Assembly: GCF_029263665.1 (NCBI RefSeq)
Contig: NZ_JAJUFQ010000006.1
Coordinates: 124,001-188,000, forward strand
DNA from: Halomonas sp.
Lineage (GTDB): Bacteria; Pseudomonadota; Gammaproteobacteria; Pseudomonadales; Halomonadaceae
DNA length: 64,000 bases
Reading direction: 5' to 3'
Part shown: positions 44,077 to 53,165 of the stretch, piece after piece
Layout: each line of letters opens with the position of its first letter
Position numbering within the stretch: the stretch's first letter is position 1
Notes under the pieces: generated by a model
Told to the model about the DNA's origin: nothing
What the model saw: the letters and a program-made list of their open reading frames with translations, nothing else
The model's database searches: none
Program-made: the position numbers and the translations under genes

Positions 44077-45009
44077 ATGAGCACGCTTTCCCCTTCTTCC
44101 TACCCGCGCGACTTGATCGGTTATGGGCGCACGCCACCGGAAGCCAACTGGCCGGGCAAGGCCAGGATTGCCGTCCAGTTCGTACTCAACTACGAAGAAG
44201 GTGGGGAGAACTGCGTGCTGCATGGAGATGCAGGTTCTGAGCAGTTTCTTTCCGAAATCATCGGGGCAGATGCCTACCCAGACCGTCACCTGAGCATGGA
44301 GTCCATTTATGAATACGGCTCGCGTGCAGGTGTCTGGCGTATCTTGCGTGAGTTCGAACGCCGTGACCTGCCGCTGACCGTCTTCGGCGTGGCGATGGCT
44401 CTGGAACGTCATCCGGAAGTGGCCCATGCGTTCAAGGAACTTGGCCATGAGATTGCCTGCCATGGGTACCGCTGGATTCACTATCAGCAGGTACCGGAGT
44501 CAGTTGAGCGTGACCACATGCGCAAGGCCATCGAAATCTTCGAAAACCTGTACGGCGAGCGTCCGTTGGGCTGGTATACCGGGCGCGACAGCCCCAACAC
44601 CCGTCGCCTGGTGCTGGATGAAGGCAGCTTCCTTTATGACAGCGATTATTACGGTGACGACCTGCCGTTCTGGACTCGCGAAGCCGACAGTCAGGGTCAG
44701 GAGCGCTCCCATCTGATCGTACCCTACACCCTGGACACCAATGACATGCGCTTTGCGGCTCCGCAGGGCTTCAATACGGCAGATCACTTCTTTACTTATC
44801 TGCGTGATGCCTTCGATGTGCTTTATGCGGAAGGCGAAGATACGCCGAAGATGTTGTCTATTGGCCTGCATTGCCGCCTGATCGGGCGTCCTGGTCGCTT
44901 CCGTGCCCTGCAGCGCTTCCTTGATCACATCGAGGCGCATGATCGTGTCTGGGTGACGCGTCGTGTGGATATCGCCCGGCATTGGGCTGAGCATCACCCG
45001 GCTCGCTGA
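44077..45009 (+). CDS. puuE: Allantoinase PuuE (polysaccharide deacetylase-like)
   Basis: Hydrolyses allantoin to allantoate. 310 residues. ATG 44077 is chosen since AGGAG is 6 bases upstream; ATG 44071 would overlap it. This is the NodB/deacetylase-fold type, not the amidohydrolase type. Features: YPRDLIGYGRTPPEANWPGKARIAVQFVLNYEEGGE, FPDRHLSMESIYEYGSRAGVW-like block (YPDRHLSMES...), GHEIACHGYRWIHYQQVP, and GWYTGRDSPNTRRL. It is the family of Pseudomonas PuuE, which is metal-independent. It lies divergent from the racemase gene. A hairpin at 45036-45064 follows. Confidence 0.96.
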   Translation: MSTLSPSSYPRDLIGYGRTPPEANWPGKARIAVQFVLNYEEGGENCVLHGDAGSEQFLSEIIGADAYPDRHLSMESIYEYGSRAGVWRILREFERRDLPLTVFGVAMALERHPEVAHAFKELGHEIACHGYRWIHYQQVPESVERDHMRKAIEIFENLYGERPLGWYTGRDSPNTRRLVLDEGSFLYDSDYYGDDLPFWTREADSQGQERSHLIVPYTLDTNDMRFAAPQGFNTADHFFTYLRDAFDVLYAEGEDTPKMLSIGLHCRLIGRPGRFRALQRFLDHIEAHDRVWVTRRVDIARHWAEHHPAR

Positions 45010-45035
45010 GGCAAGTCACAGGTCGTGATAGAAGA

Positions 45036-45064
45036 ACACCGCCAGCAGGCTCTGCTGGCGGTGT
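45036..45064. terminator. Hairpin between puuE and the YfcC-like gene
   Basis: 13-bp stem ACACCGCCAGCAG / CTGCTGGCGGTGT with a 3-nt loop between convergent genes; T-rich on the minus-strand side only. Confidence 0.7.
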
Positions 45065-45107
45065 CAGGAAGATGCTCTGTCTCAAGAATCCTGTTTGCGT
45101 AGGATGA

Positions 45108-46541
45108 TCAGCCAACCCAGTGGGTGGCCTGGGCCACGATCAGGAAGGCAAGTGAAATCAGGACCCAGACGCAGAACAGCGGAAAGAAGAACTTCACCCA
45201 ACGTTGCCACGGCACACCGGCCAATGCCAGGGTCGCCATGAAGTAGCCAGAGGTGGGGTAAAGGATATTGCCGATGCCGTCACCGAGCTGATAGGCCAGT
45301 ACTGCAGTCTGACGAGTGACGCCGATGAGATCGGATAGAGGAGCCATGATGGGCATGGTCACCAGCGCCTGGCCACTGCCGGAAGGTACGACGAAATTGA
45401 AGGCAAGCTGGGAGAAATACATGCCAGCGGCAGACAGCAGTGTTGGCAGCTCACCGACCAGGTTACCAAGCCCATATACCATGGTGTCCATGATCTGGCC
45501 GTCTTCAAGCACGACGGCGACCCCACGAGCGATACCAGCGATCATGGCACCGACCAGTACATCGCGAAAGCCCTGGTTGAAGCCTTCACAGATGTCTTCA
45601 GTGCCAAGTCCGGCAATCAGACCAACGACAATGCCCATGATGATGAACAGACCGGCCATTTCCATCATGAACCAGCCGTGGGCCAGTACGCCGTACACCA
45701 GCAGGGCCATGAAGGCGAATGTTGCGAGGCTGGCAAGCTTCTGGCGTTTTGTGGCGGTCAGCTCACCTTCGTCGGCGGCATGCAGGTAATGGTGACGCTT
45801 TTCGATTTCCTGGGGATCATCGTGCAGCAGGCTGGTTTCCGGGTTGCGGCTGACACGGTGTGCATAACGCATCACGAAGAAGATGCCAGCTGCCAGAATG
45901 GCGACGAAGGCCAAGGCACGAAGCATGAAGCCGGAGTACAGCGGCAGCCCCGAGAGCTGCTGTGCAAGACCGGTGTTGATGGGGTTGAGTACACCGGTAG
46001 TGAACCCCGCTGTTGTCGCACAAAGTGCGACGGCCGCCGCCGTGACAGAGTCAAAGCGCAACGCGATCATCAGCGGCAATATGACAGGAACGTAGACCAG
46101 CGCCAGTTCCTGGGTACCAATGATGGTGGCGACAAGAGCAAATACCGTCATCAGCACCGGTATCAGCAGCAGGCGTTGGTGGGTGAAACGACGACTGAGC
46201 TTGTCGACAGCGAGTTCGATGATACCTGTGCGGCGCAGTACCATGAACATGCCGCCGATCATGAACGTGAAGAACACCACCTCACCGGCGCTCATCAACC
46301 CATTGGGAATCGCCTTCATGAACTCGGTGATACCCACCGGCGTGCTATCGACGAACTGGAACGACTCGGCATCGATGGTGATGCGGCCATTGGGGCCAGG
46401 AACCCGCTCATACTGCCCGGCTGGCACGAAATAGGTCGCAATCGACGCCAGGGCAATGAAGATGAACAGAATGACATAGATGTGGGGGATGCGCAGCGAG
46501 CGTTTCTTGCTGGCTGTTGTACTGTTGGTCGGGGTCTGCAT
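45108..46541 (-). CDS. YfcC family membrane transporter
   Basis: Inner-membrane transporter of 477 residues with about 12 transmembrane helices. ATG 46539-46541 follows GAGGG. It belongs to the YfcC/DcuC-type group (KRSLRIPHIYVILFIFIALASIATYFVPAGQYER; FNFVVPSGSGQALVTMPIMAPLSDLIGVTRQ). Substrates of this group include basic amino acids and C4-dicarboxylates, mostly unproven. It sits between puuE and allA, divergent from allA with two IclR-type palindromes between them. Import or export of allantoate, ureidoglycolate or glyoxylate-related acids is therefore possible but unproven. Confidence 0.82.
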   Translation of the reverse strand: MQTPTNSTTASKKRSLRIPHIYVILFIFIALASIATYFVPAGQYERVPGPNGRITIDAESFQFVDSTPVGITEFMKAIPNGLMSAGEVVFFTFMIGGMFMVLRRTGIIELAVDKLSRRFTHQRLLLIPVLMTVFALVATIIGTQELALVYVPVILPLMIALRFDSVTAAAVALCATTAGFTTGVLNPINTGLAQQLSGLPLYSGFMLRALAFVAILAAGIFFVMRYAHRVSRNPETSLLHDDPQEIEKRHHYLHAADEGELTATKRQKLASLATFAFMALLVYGVLAHGWFMMEMAGLFIIMGIVVGLIAGLGTEDICEGFNQGFRDVLVGAMIAGIARGVAVVLEDGQIMDTMVYGLGNLVGELPTLLSAAGMYFSQLAFNFVVPSGSGQALVTMPIMAPLSDLIGVTRQTAVLAYQLGDGIGNILYPTSGYFMATLALAGVPWQRWVKFFFPLFCVWVLISLAFLIVAQATHWVG

Positions 46542-46698
46542 GGGGCCCTCGCATGTTATTGGACTTGATAGGGGCTCTTGTACAAGAGGAGATGCACGGC
46601 ACCAACGAATGGTCATGGAATCGAGAGGAGCAGGGGGATCCTTCGATGACATTTTTTACCATCTGTCGATTGTGTCGTTTCGCTATTGGATATTAAGA

Positions 46699-46713
46699 TG
46701 GAAAATATTTCCA
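46699..46713. promoter_or_regulatory. IclR-type operator upstream of allA
   Basis: TGGAAAATATTTCCA differs from TGGAAATNATTTCCA at one base. It is about 97 bases before the allA start, in the spacer shared with the YfcC-like gene. Confidence 0.6.
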
Positions 46714-46720
46714 CAGTGGC

Positions 46721-46736
46721 TGGGAATTTTTTTCCA
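46721..46736. promoter_or_regulatory. Second IclR-type half palindrome upstream of allA
   Basis: TGGGAATTTTTTTCCA, imperfect, 22 bases (two helical turns) from the first site. Confidence 0.4.
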
Positions 46737-46809
46737 TGGACTGGTGCAATACCCACCGCTGCTAGGCGCAGGCTGGGTGGTAGTGGATGCGCTGCAACGG
46801 AGAATCTCT

Positions 46810-47298
46810 ATGCTGGAACTTGTCGCTGGGCCATTGACCCAGGAAGCTTTCGCGCCTTTCGGGGACATCATCGATGCCCGTACTTCCGAGCACTTCCCGA
46901 TCAATGCCGGTCGTACTCAGCGCCATCATGACCTGGCCCAAGTCGAGACGCTGGGGGAAAATGCCAGGTCTTTGATCAGCATCTTTGTCAGCCAACCGAT
47001 CACGCTGCCGTTGGAGCTGACTTTTCTCGAGCGTCATCCTCTAGGCAGTCAGGCGTTCATGCCCCTGCACGAGGAACGCTTCATCATCGTGGTGGCTCCG
47101 CCTGGCGACACTATCGACCCTGCTGATGTGCGGGCCTTTGTCACTGATGGTCGCCAAGGTGTCAATTATCGCGCAGGAACCTGGCATGCCATCCAGTCGG
47201 TACTCGAACGCGAAGGGGAATTCCTGGTTGTCGATCGTGGTGGCGATGGCAACAACTGTGACGAGTACCCGCTGGATATTCGTGTCACGCTGGCCTGA
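46810..47298 (+). CDS. allA: Ureidoglycolate lyase
   Basis: Splits ureidoglycolate into glyoxylate and urea. 162 residues, starting at ATG 46810 after GGAG; this matches E. coli AllA (160). The bicupin-like AllA fold is recognised from MLELVAGPLTQEAFAPFGDIIDAR, FVSQPITLPLELTFLERHPLGSQAFMPL, and the catalytic region GVNYRAGTWHAIQSVLE with DRGGDGNNCDEYPL. It is followed by allE 113 bases later. An IclR-type palindrome in front suggests control by a glyoxylate-sensing repressor. Confidence 0.96.
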   Translation: MLELVAGPLTQEAFAPFGDIIDARTSEHFPINAGRTQRHHDLAQVETLGENARSLISIFVSQPITLPLELTFLERHPLGSQAFMPLHEERFIIVVAPPGDTIDPADVRAFVTDGRQGVNYRAGTWHAIQSVLEREGEFLVVDRGGDGNNCDEYPLDIRVTLA

Positions 47299-47411
47299 TG
47301 ACTCATCGGCAAGAGCCTGAGCCTGCCAGTGAATAGAATGATAATGGCATAAAAACCAATAAGATCAGCGCTAGTCATATAAACGCCAATAAGACATATC
47401 CGAGAAAGATT

Positions 47412-48260
47412 ATGAGCACAGCCAAACCGAATCGTACCTATTATGCTCCCCATGGCGGTCATCCCGACCAGAAGGTCATGACCACTGATCGTGCCATGTT
47501 CACCGAAGCCTTTGCCGTGATCCCGAAAGGGGTTTACCGCGATATCGTCACCAGCAAGCTGCCGCATTGGGACAATACCCGTCTGTGGGTGCTGTCGCGG
47601 CCGTTGTCCGGTTTTGCCGAGACCTTCTCCCAATACATCATGGAAGTCTCTCCGGGTGGTGGTAGTGAACGCCCCGAAAGCGACCCGGGGGCGGAAGGTG
47701 TGCTGTTCGTGGTGGAAGGCGAAATGGTGCTGACCATTTCTGGCGAGAAACACCGTATGGCGCCGGGCGGCTACGCATTCATCCCGCCGGGCAGCGACTG
47801 GCAGTTGCGCAATGAATCAGATGCAACGGTGCGCTTCCACTGGATTCGCAAGGCGTATGAAAAGGTCGATGGCATTGATGTGCCGGAGGCTTTCGTGGTC
47901 AACGAGAATGACATCGAGCCTTCCGTGATGCCTGACTGCAATGAGGTCTGGGCAACCACTCGTTTTGTTGATCCGGAAGACATGCGTCACGACATGCATG
48001 TGACGATCGTCACATTCCAGCCGGGCGGGGTGATTCCTTTCGATGAGACTCATGTCATGGAACATGGTCTCTACGTGCTGGAAGGCAAGGCGGTCTACCA
48101 TCTCAACCAGCAGTGGGTCGAGGTCGAGGCCGGTGATTACATGTGGCTGCGCGCTTTCTGCCCTCAGGCATGCTACGCCGGTGGCCCTGGCCCCTTCCGC
48201 TATCTGCTGTACAAGGACGTCAACCGTCATATGGCGCTGCCTTACAGCAAGAGAAGCTGA
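47412..48260 (+). CDS. allE: (S)-Ureidoglycine aminohydrolase
   Basis: Converts S-ureidoglycine to S-ureidoglycolate and ammonia, the step before AllA. 282 residues with two cupin domains. Motifs: RTYYAPHGGHP at the N-terminus, first cupin YIMEVSPGGGSERPESDPGAEGVLFVVEGE, and second, metal-binding cupin VTFQPGGVIPFDETHVMEHGLYVLEGKAVY with a His-Glu-His set. Length agrees with E. coli AllE (YlbA, 261) and plant UGHY. Its substrate comes from an allantoate amidohydrolase that is not in this window. A strong hairpin terminates the gene at 48331-48376. Confidence 0.95.
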   Translation: MSTAKPNRTYYAPHGGHPDQKVMTTDRAMFTEAFAVIPKGVYRDIVTSKLPHWDNTRLWVLSRPLSGFAETFSQYIMEVSPGGGSERPESDPGAEGVLFVVEGEMVLTISGEKHRMAPGGYAFIPPGSDWQLRNESDATVRFHWIRKAYEKVDGIDVPEAFVVNENDIEPSVMPDCNEVWATTRFVDPEDMRHDMHVTIVTFQPGGVIPFDETHVMEHGLYVLEGKAVYHLNQQWVEVEAGDYMWLRAFCPQACYAGGPGPFRYLLYKDVNRHMALPYSKRS

Positions 48261-48330
48261 ATTCAGCAAGTCTGGATAGCGAGCTGCCAGACATACAGAA
48301 AGCTTTCTGGTTTGGCAGATATCTTTTCAT

Positions 48331-48376
48331 GGCGACCCCGCTCAGGCATCCGATGCCTGAGCGGGGTCGCCGTTTT
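48331..48376 (+). terminator. Very strong hairpin after allE
   Basis: 20-bp perfect stem between 48331-48350 and 48352-48371, then GTTTTGG. Almost no loop, so it may be a cruciform-prone site as well as a terminator. Confidence 0.85.
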
Positions 48377-48479
48377 GGTCATTGCTTTTTTAAAACAGCC
48401 TAAGGATCAGGCATTCTTCCGCTGTTGGTGACAGGCCACAACCTGCGCGTCCGCGAGGTATGGCCAAGGGGTTCTGATC

Positions 48480-48584
48480 ATGATCCATGAAGACATCATC
48501 GAGCGTGGTGTGGAGCGTCTACTTGCTGCACATAGAGGCAAGGTGAAGACTCCTGTTTTCGATGATATTCCCCTGACCGCCTGA
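48480..48584 (+). CDS. Possible 34-residue peptide or gene remnant
   Basis: ATG to TGA frame preceded by AAGGGG at suitable spacing. It encodes MIHEDIIERGVERLLAAHRG followed by KVKTPVFDDIPLTA. The composition (amphipathic helix then proline-containing tail) looks more like protein than chance, and the third positions are GC-rich as in nearby genes. I do not recognise it. It could be a genuine small protein, a leader peptide of gcl, or the surviving end of a deleted enzyme gene. Confidence 0.35.
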   Translation: MIHEDIIERGVERLLAAHRGKVKTPVFDDIPLTA

Positions 48585-48802
48585 CGTTATCCATTTCACT
48601 TGGCTTCTTCCTTCCTTCCTTCCTTTCTTCCTCTATCTTCCTGTCAGTCACGCTTTCGTGGCTGGCATTTCTTGATGCGCTGCAAAAGATGATTTGTATT
48701 TAAAAACAATCCACTAGACATGGCGTGTCTTTCTTTTTCAGCGTTTTCGGAAATTTTTTTCAAAAAGTTCTGGATAAGCTTTTGCGGGCCTGCTAAAAAT
48801 AT

Positions 48803-48817
48803 TGGAAAAGATTTTCA
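48803..48817. promoter_or_regulatory. Weak IclR-type site upstream of gcl
   Basis: TGGAAAAGATTTTCA, two differences from TGGAAATNATTTCCA, 71 bases before the gcl start. A poorer half site, CGGAAATTTTTTTCA, lies at 48748-48762. Confidence 0.4.
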
Positions 48818-48852
48818 TAAAATTAATGTGATGATCATTATCACGCTAAAAA

Positions 48853-48860
48853 TGTATACA
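48853..48860. promoter_or_regulatory. TGTATACA site upstream of gcl
   Basis: TGTATACA followed by AT, 28 bases before the gcl start codon, so a bound protein would overlap the promoter or block early transcription. Confidence 0.55.
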
Positions 48861-48887
48861 ATCATATAAATCCATAGGAGACGCATC

Positions 48888-50663
48888 ATGGCTCGCATGA
48901 CCGCTGCCGACGCTGCCGTTCACGTGTTGCGCAAGGAAGGTATCGATGTTGCCTTTGGCTTGCCCGGCGCTGCCATTAACCCCTTCTACGCTGCCATGCG
49001 CCGCGTAGGCGGCGTCGATCACGTACTGGCGCGCCATGTGGAAGGCGCCTCTCACATGGCCGAGGGATATACCCGTACCAAGCCGGGCAACATTGGCGTG
49101 TGTATCGGGACTTCTGGACCTGCCGGCACTGACATGATTACCGGCCTGTACTCGGCCTCGGCGGACTCCATTCCGATTCTGTGCATCACTGGCCAGGCGC
49201 CGACCGGCAAGCTGCACAAGGAAGATTTTCAGGCGGTGGATATCAAGGCCATTGCTGGTCCGGTGACCAAGTGGGCGATTACCGTGATGGAGGCCGCTCA
49301 GGTGCCGCGTGCTTTCCAGCAGGCTTTTCATCTGATGCGTTCTGGTCGCCCAGGCCCGGTGCTGATCGACCTGCCGATTGATGTGCAGATGACGGAAATC
49401 GAGTTCGACCCGGACACCTATGAGCCGCTGCCGGTGTACAAGCCTGCTGCGACCCGTGTTCAGATCGAGAAGGCCCTGACCATGCTCAACGAGTCCGAGC
49501 GGCCGTTGCTGGTCGCCGGTGGCGGCATCATCAATGCTGATGCTGCGGCCGAGCTGCAGGAATTCGCTGAGCTGACTGGTGTGCCGGTCATTCCGACCCT
49601 GATGGGGTGGGGGACTGTGCCGGATGATCACCCGCTGATGGCGGGCATGGTGGGCTTGCAGACATCACATCGTTACGGCAACGCCACCATGCTGGAGTCC
49701 GATTTTGTGATTGGCATCGGCAACCGTTGGGCCAACCGTCACACGGGCAACCTGGAAACTTACACCGAAGGCCGTACCTTCGTGCATGTGGATATCGAGC
49801 CGACTCAGATCGGGCGTATCTTCGGTCCGGATTACGGCATCGTTTCCGACGCCAAGGCAGCACTTGCGTTGTTCATCGAAGTGGCCAAGGAGTGGAAGGC
49901 GGCTGGTCGTCTGAAGGACCGTAGTGCCTGGGCAGAATCCTGCCAGGAGCGCAAGCGCACCATGCTGCGCAAGACACATTTCGATGATGTGCCGGTCAAG
50001 CCGCAGCGGGTCTACGAAGAGATGAACAAGGTCTTCGGTCGTGACACTCGCTATGTCAGCACCATCGGTCTGTCGCAGATTGCCGGTGCCCAGTTCCTGC
50101 ATGTCTATGGGGCGCGTCACTGGATCAACTGTGGCCAGGCCGGCCCCTTGGGCTGGACCATTCCTGCGGCGTTGGGCGTGTGTCGTGCCGATCCCGATGC
50201 CAACGTTGTGGCGTTGTCCGGTGACTATGACTTCCAGTTCATGATCGAGGAGCTGGCAGTGGGAGCTCAATTCAAGCTGCCCTATATCCATGTGCTGGTG
50301 AATAACGCCTACCTTGGCCTGATTCGCCAGGCCCAGCGTGGCTTCGACATGGACTACTGCGTGCAGTTGTCGTTCGAGAACATCAACTGCGAAGAGATCA
50401 ATGGCTATGGCGTCGACCATGTGTCAGTGGTTGAAGGTCTGGGCTGCAAGGCACTGCGCGTCACCAAGCCCGATGACATCGCGCCGGCCCTGCGCAAGGC
50501 CCAGGAACTGGCCCAGGAGCATCGCGTACCGGTCGTTGTCGAGGTGATTCTCGAGCGCGTGACCAACATCGCCATGGGGACTGACCTGGGCGGCATCAAC
50601 GAATTCGAAGCGTTGGCCGAGAATCTTGAGGACGCGCCCAGTTCCATCGCGGCACTGACCTGA
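48888..50663 (+). CDS. gcl: Glyoxylate carboligase (tartronate-semialdehyde synthase)
   Basis: ThDP- and FAD-binding enzyme that joins two glyoxylates to tartronate semialdehyde and CO2. 591 residues (E. coli Gcl, 593). The glutamate conserved in nearly all ThDP enzymes is Val51 here ([14 protein letters not shown]), the hallmark of glyoxylate carboligase. The ThDP motif [15 protein letters not shown]...[10 protein letters not shown] is present near residues 443-480. It opens the glycerate branch with hyi and glxR. The upstream region holds both TGTATACA and IclR-like sites, consistent with control by purine and glyoxylate signals. Confidence 0.98.
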   Translation: MARMTAADAAVHVLRKEGIDVAFGLPGAAINPFYAAMRRVGGVDHVLARHVEGASHMAEGYTRTKPGNIGVCIGTSGPAGTDMITGLYSASADSIPILCITGQAPTGKLHKEDFQAVDIKAIAGPVTKWAITVMEAAQVPRAFQQAFHLMRSGRPGPVLIDLPIDVQMTEIEFDPDTYEPLPVYKPAATRVQIEKALTMLNESERPLLVAGGGIINADAAAELQEFAELTGVPVIPTLMGWGTVPDDHPLMAGMVGLQTSHRYGNATMLESDFVIGIGNRWANRHTGNLETYTEGRTFVHVDIEPTQIGRIFGPDYGIVSDAKAALALFIEVAKEWKAAGRLKDRSAWAESCQERKRTMLRKTHFDDVPVKPQRVYEEMNKVFGRDTRYVSTIGLSQIAGAQFLHVYGARHWINCGQAGPLGWTIPAALGVCRADPDANVVALSGDYDFQFMIEELAVGAQFKLPYIHVLVNNAYLGLIRQAQRGFDMDYCVQLSFENINCEEINGYGVDHVSVVEGLGCKALRVTKPDDIAPALRKAQELAQEHRVPVVVEVILERVTNIAMGTDLGGINEFEALAENLEDAPSSIAALT

Positions 50664-50724
50664 TCGCCACTGTAGTCAGTAAGTGCACTGTCGTCATAAG
50701 CACACTTTAGCCATTTGGCGAATG

Positions 50725-50752
50725 GAGGCATCACCTGATCCCGTGATGCCTC
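50725..50752. terminator. Hairpin downstream of gcl
   Basis: 10-bp perfect stem GAGGCATCAC / GTGATGCCTC with an 8-nt loop, no T run. It lies just before the MITE-like element. Confidence 0.55.
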
Positions 50753-50758
50753 TATCAA

Positions 50759-50900
50759 GGAAACGCTGAATAAATCGACGAGCATGCTCAAGCACAAGGC
50801 GTCCGGAGCGCAACAACCGGAGCCTATGCGGTATAGGTGAGGATTGTGAGCACCGCGCAACGTAGTGATTGAGTAGCACAGACATTTATGCAGTGTTTCC
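50759..50900. mobile_element. MITE-like element between gcl and hyi
   Basis: 142 bp bounded by 17-bp terminal inverted repeats: GGAAACGCTGAATAAAT at the left and the complement of GGAAACACTGCATAAAT at the right (15 of 17 identical). It is flanked on both sides by CAA (50756-50758, 50901-50903), a possible 3-bp target duplication. It has no coding capacity; an inner palindrome GAGCATGCTC is at 50780-50789. The ends look like those of IS5-family elements from memory, which would supply transposase in trans. Insertion pushed hyi away from gcl and may change their coupling. Confidence 0.65.
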
Positions 50901-50921
50901 CAAAAACAGGGGAGAAACAAA

Positions 50922-51698
<777 letters not shown>

Positions 51699-51761
51699 GA
51701 CGGCTGCCTTCAAGGCACCGAGCGTGTTGTTGTCACGAATTCATTTGTCAGGAGAATCATT

Positions 51762-52649
51762 ATGAGCAAGATCGGTTTTATTGGTCTGGGCATCATGGGC
51801 CGTCCCATGGCAGGTCACCTGCTTGATGCTGGTCACGAGCTGTCGACGGTCAAGCGTGGTGCTCTGGATGCCACCTTAGCCTCCAAGGGGATGCGCGAAC
51901 TCGCTGACCCCAAGGCTGTGGCCGAGGCCTCCGATATCGTCATCACCATCGTGCCCGATACCCCCGACGTGGAAGAAGTCCTGTTCGGTGAAGGTGGTGT
52001 GATCGAAGGGCTCAAGCCCGGCACTCTGGTCATCGACATGAGCTCCATCGCCCCGATTGCCACCCAGAAGTTCGCTGAGCGCATTCATGCTGCCGGTGGT
52101 GAGTATGTCGATGCACCGGTTTCCGGTGGTGAGGGCGGTGCCATCAATGCCGCCTTGACCATTATGGTCGGGGCGACACCAGAAGGTTTCGAGCGTGCCA
52201 AGCCGGTACTGGACGTGATGGGCAAGACCATCACCCATATCGGTGGGCATGGCGCTGGCCAGACCTGCAAAGTGGCCAACCAGATCGTGGTTGCCCTGAC
52301 CATCGAAGCGGTTGCCGAAGGCCTGCTGTTTGCTTCAAAGGCGGGGGCAGATGTGGCCAAGGTGCGTGAGTCTCTGCTCGGTGGCCTGGCGCAGTCGAAA
52401 ATTCTCGATGTACATGGCGAGCGCATGATCAAGCGTACTTTTGATCCTGGATTCCGTATTCGCCTGCACCAGAAAGACCTGAATCTGGCTCTGGAAGGGG
52501 CCCGCAGCCTGAATCTGGCACTGCCGGGTACCGCCAACGCGCAGCAGTTGTTCCAGGCTTGTGCAGCCCAGGGCGGAGGCGACTGGGATCACGCAGGTAT
52601 CCTGCGTGCCCTGGAAAGCCTGGCCAGCCATGAGGTTGGCCAGAAGTAA
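51762..52649 (+). CDS. glxR: 2-Hydroxy-3-oxopropionate reductase (tartronate semialdehyde reductase)
   Basis: Reduces tartronate semialdehyde to D-glycerate with NAD(P)H. 295 residues of the beta-hydroxyacid dehydrogenase family. Nucleotide-binding GFIGLGIMGRPMAG at 5-18, the substrate signature IDMSSIAPIATQKF, DAPVSGGEGGAINAALTIMVGG-like block and catalytic lysine in GAGQTCKVANQIVVAL are present. AGGAG precedes the start. In many proteobacteria the next gene is a glycerate kinase (ttuD/glxK); here the next gene is a pyruvate kinase and no kinase for glycerate is seen. Confidence 0.96.
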   Translation: MSKIGFIGLGIMGRPMAGHLLDAGHELSTVKRGALDATLASKGMRELADPKAVAEASDIVITIVPDTPDVEEVLFGEGGVIEGLKPGTLVIDMSSIAPIATQKFAERIHAAGGEYVDAPVSGGEGGAINAALTIMVGATPEGFERAKPVLDVMGKTITHIGGHGAGQTCKVANQIVVALTIEAVAEGLLFASKAGADVAKVRESLLGGLAQSKILDVHGERMIKRTFDPGFRIRLHQKDLNLALEGARSLNLALPGTANAQQLFQACAAQGGGDWDHAGILRALESLASHEVGQK

Positions 52650-52650
52650 G

Positions 52651-52677
52651 GAAACGCGGATTGACTCAGCGTTTCCA
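52651..52677. repeat. GGAAACGC hairpin after glxR, similar to the MITE ends
   Basis: GGAAACGC and GCGTTTCC enclose 11 bases. Read from its right end inward, GGAAACGCTGAGTCAATC matches the left end of the MITE-like element at about 15 of 18 positions. It may be a terminator or the remains of such an element. Confidence 0.5.
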
Positions 52678-52951
52678 ATAACGAGAGTCAGCCGTCGGTC
52701 ATGGTGCGTATGGTCGACGGCGGACGGGGGAGGTGACTGCTCCCTGAAAGGCAGGCGTCGGGTCGTCGTCTGTCAGGATCGCTGTGCGATCCTTGCTCGC
52801 TGGCTGGCTTCCCCCTGTTCCTGCCTGTCGGCGAGCTTTTTTTATTTCCGCATCGTATGAAATGAAGCAGCGCTTGAATCCGGCAGTCGCTCAAGACGCT
52901 ATGCTTTATATTGCCTAGCGTGCTTTGTTTCTCATCCTCTGAGAACTTTTT

Positions 52952-52966
52952 TGTAGTTAAATTACA
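52952..52966. promoter_or_regulatory. HexR-like operator 1 upstream of pyruvate kinase
   Basis: TGTAGTTAAATTACA, a near-palindrome with one mismatch, resembling the HexR site of gammaproteobacteria (TGTARTNNAATTACA as recalled). Confidence 0.6.
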
Positions 52967-53150
52967 GATGCATGATGCCTGAATGATGGGGTGTCGTATG
53001 GTCGTCATACTCGTCATGTACGTTGAAAGCTGGCTTGGCTTACCGAGAGTCATGTCAGTTAGAGTTTGAAAAACAATTGGTTAAAGTTATATGCCTGGGT
53101 TTTTTACAGTACTCCAGCAGCCTATTCTGGAGTCGCATAGACAATGTTTT

Positions 53151-53165
53151 TGTAGTAAAATTACA
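53151..53165. promoter_or_regulatory. HexR-like operator 2 upstream of pyruvate kinase
   Basis: TGTAGTAAAATTACA, within a 20-base stretch identical at 19 positions to the first site, 62 bases before the start codon. Confidence 0.6.

Larger units (their letters stand above)
48261..48887. other. Intergenic region upstream of gcl
   Basis: 627 bases. Contents: the allE hairpin terminator (48331-48376), a 34-codon reading frame (48480-48584), a polypyrimidine run (about 48604-48630), an AT-rich promoter zone with IclR-like sites at about 48748-48762 and 48803-48817, and a TGTATACA site at 48853-48860. Confidence 0.6.

Noticed and set aside
50701..50900. tRNA-like or ERIC-like sequence downstream of gcl
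   Set aside because: No cloverleaf or anticodon arm can be formed, and the ends do not match ERIC; the inverted ends and flanking CAA fit a MITE better.
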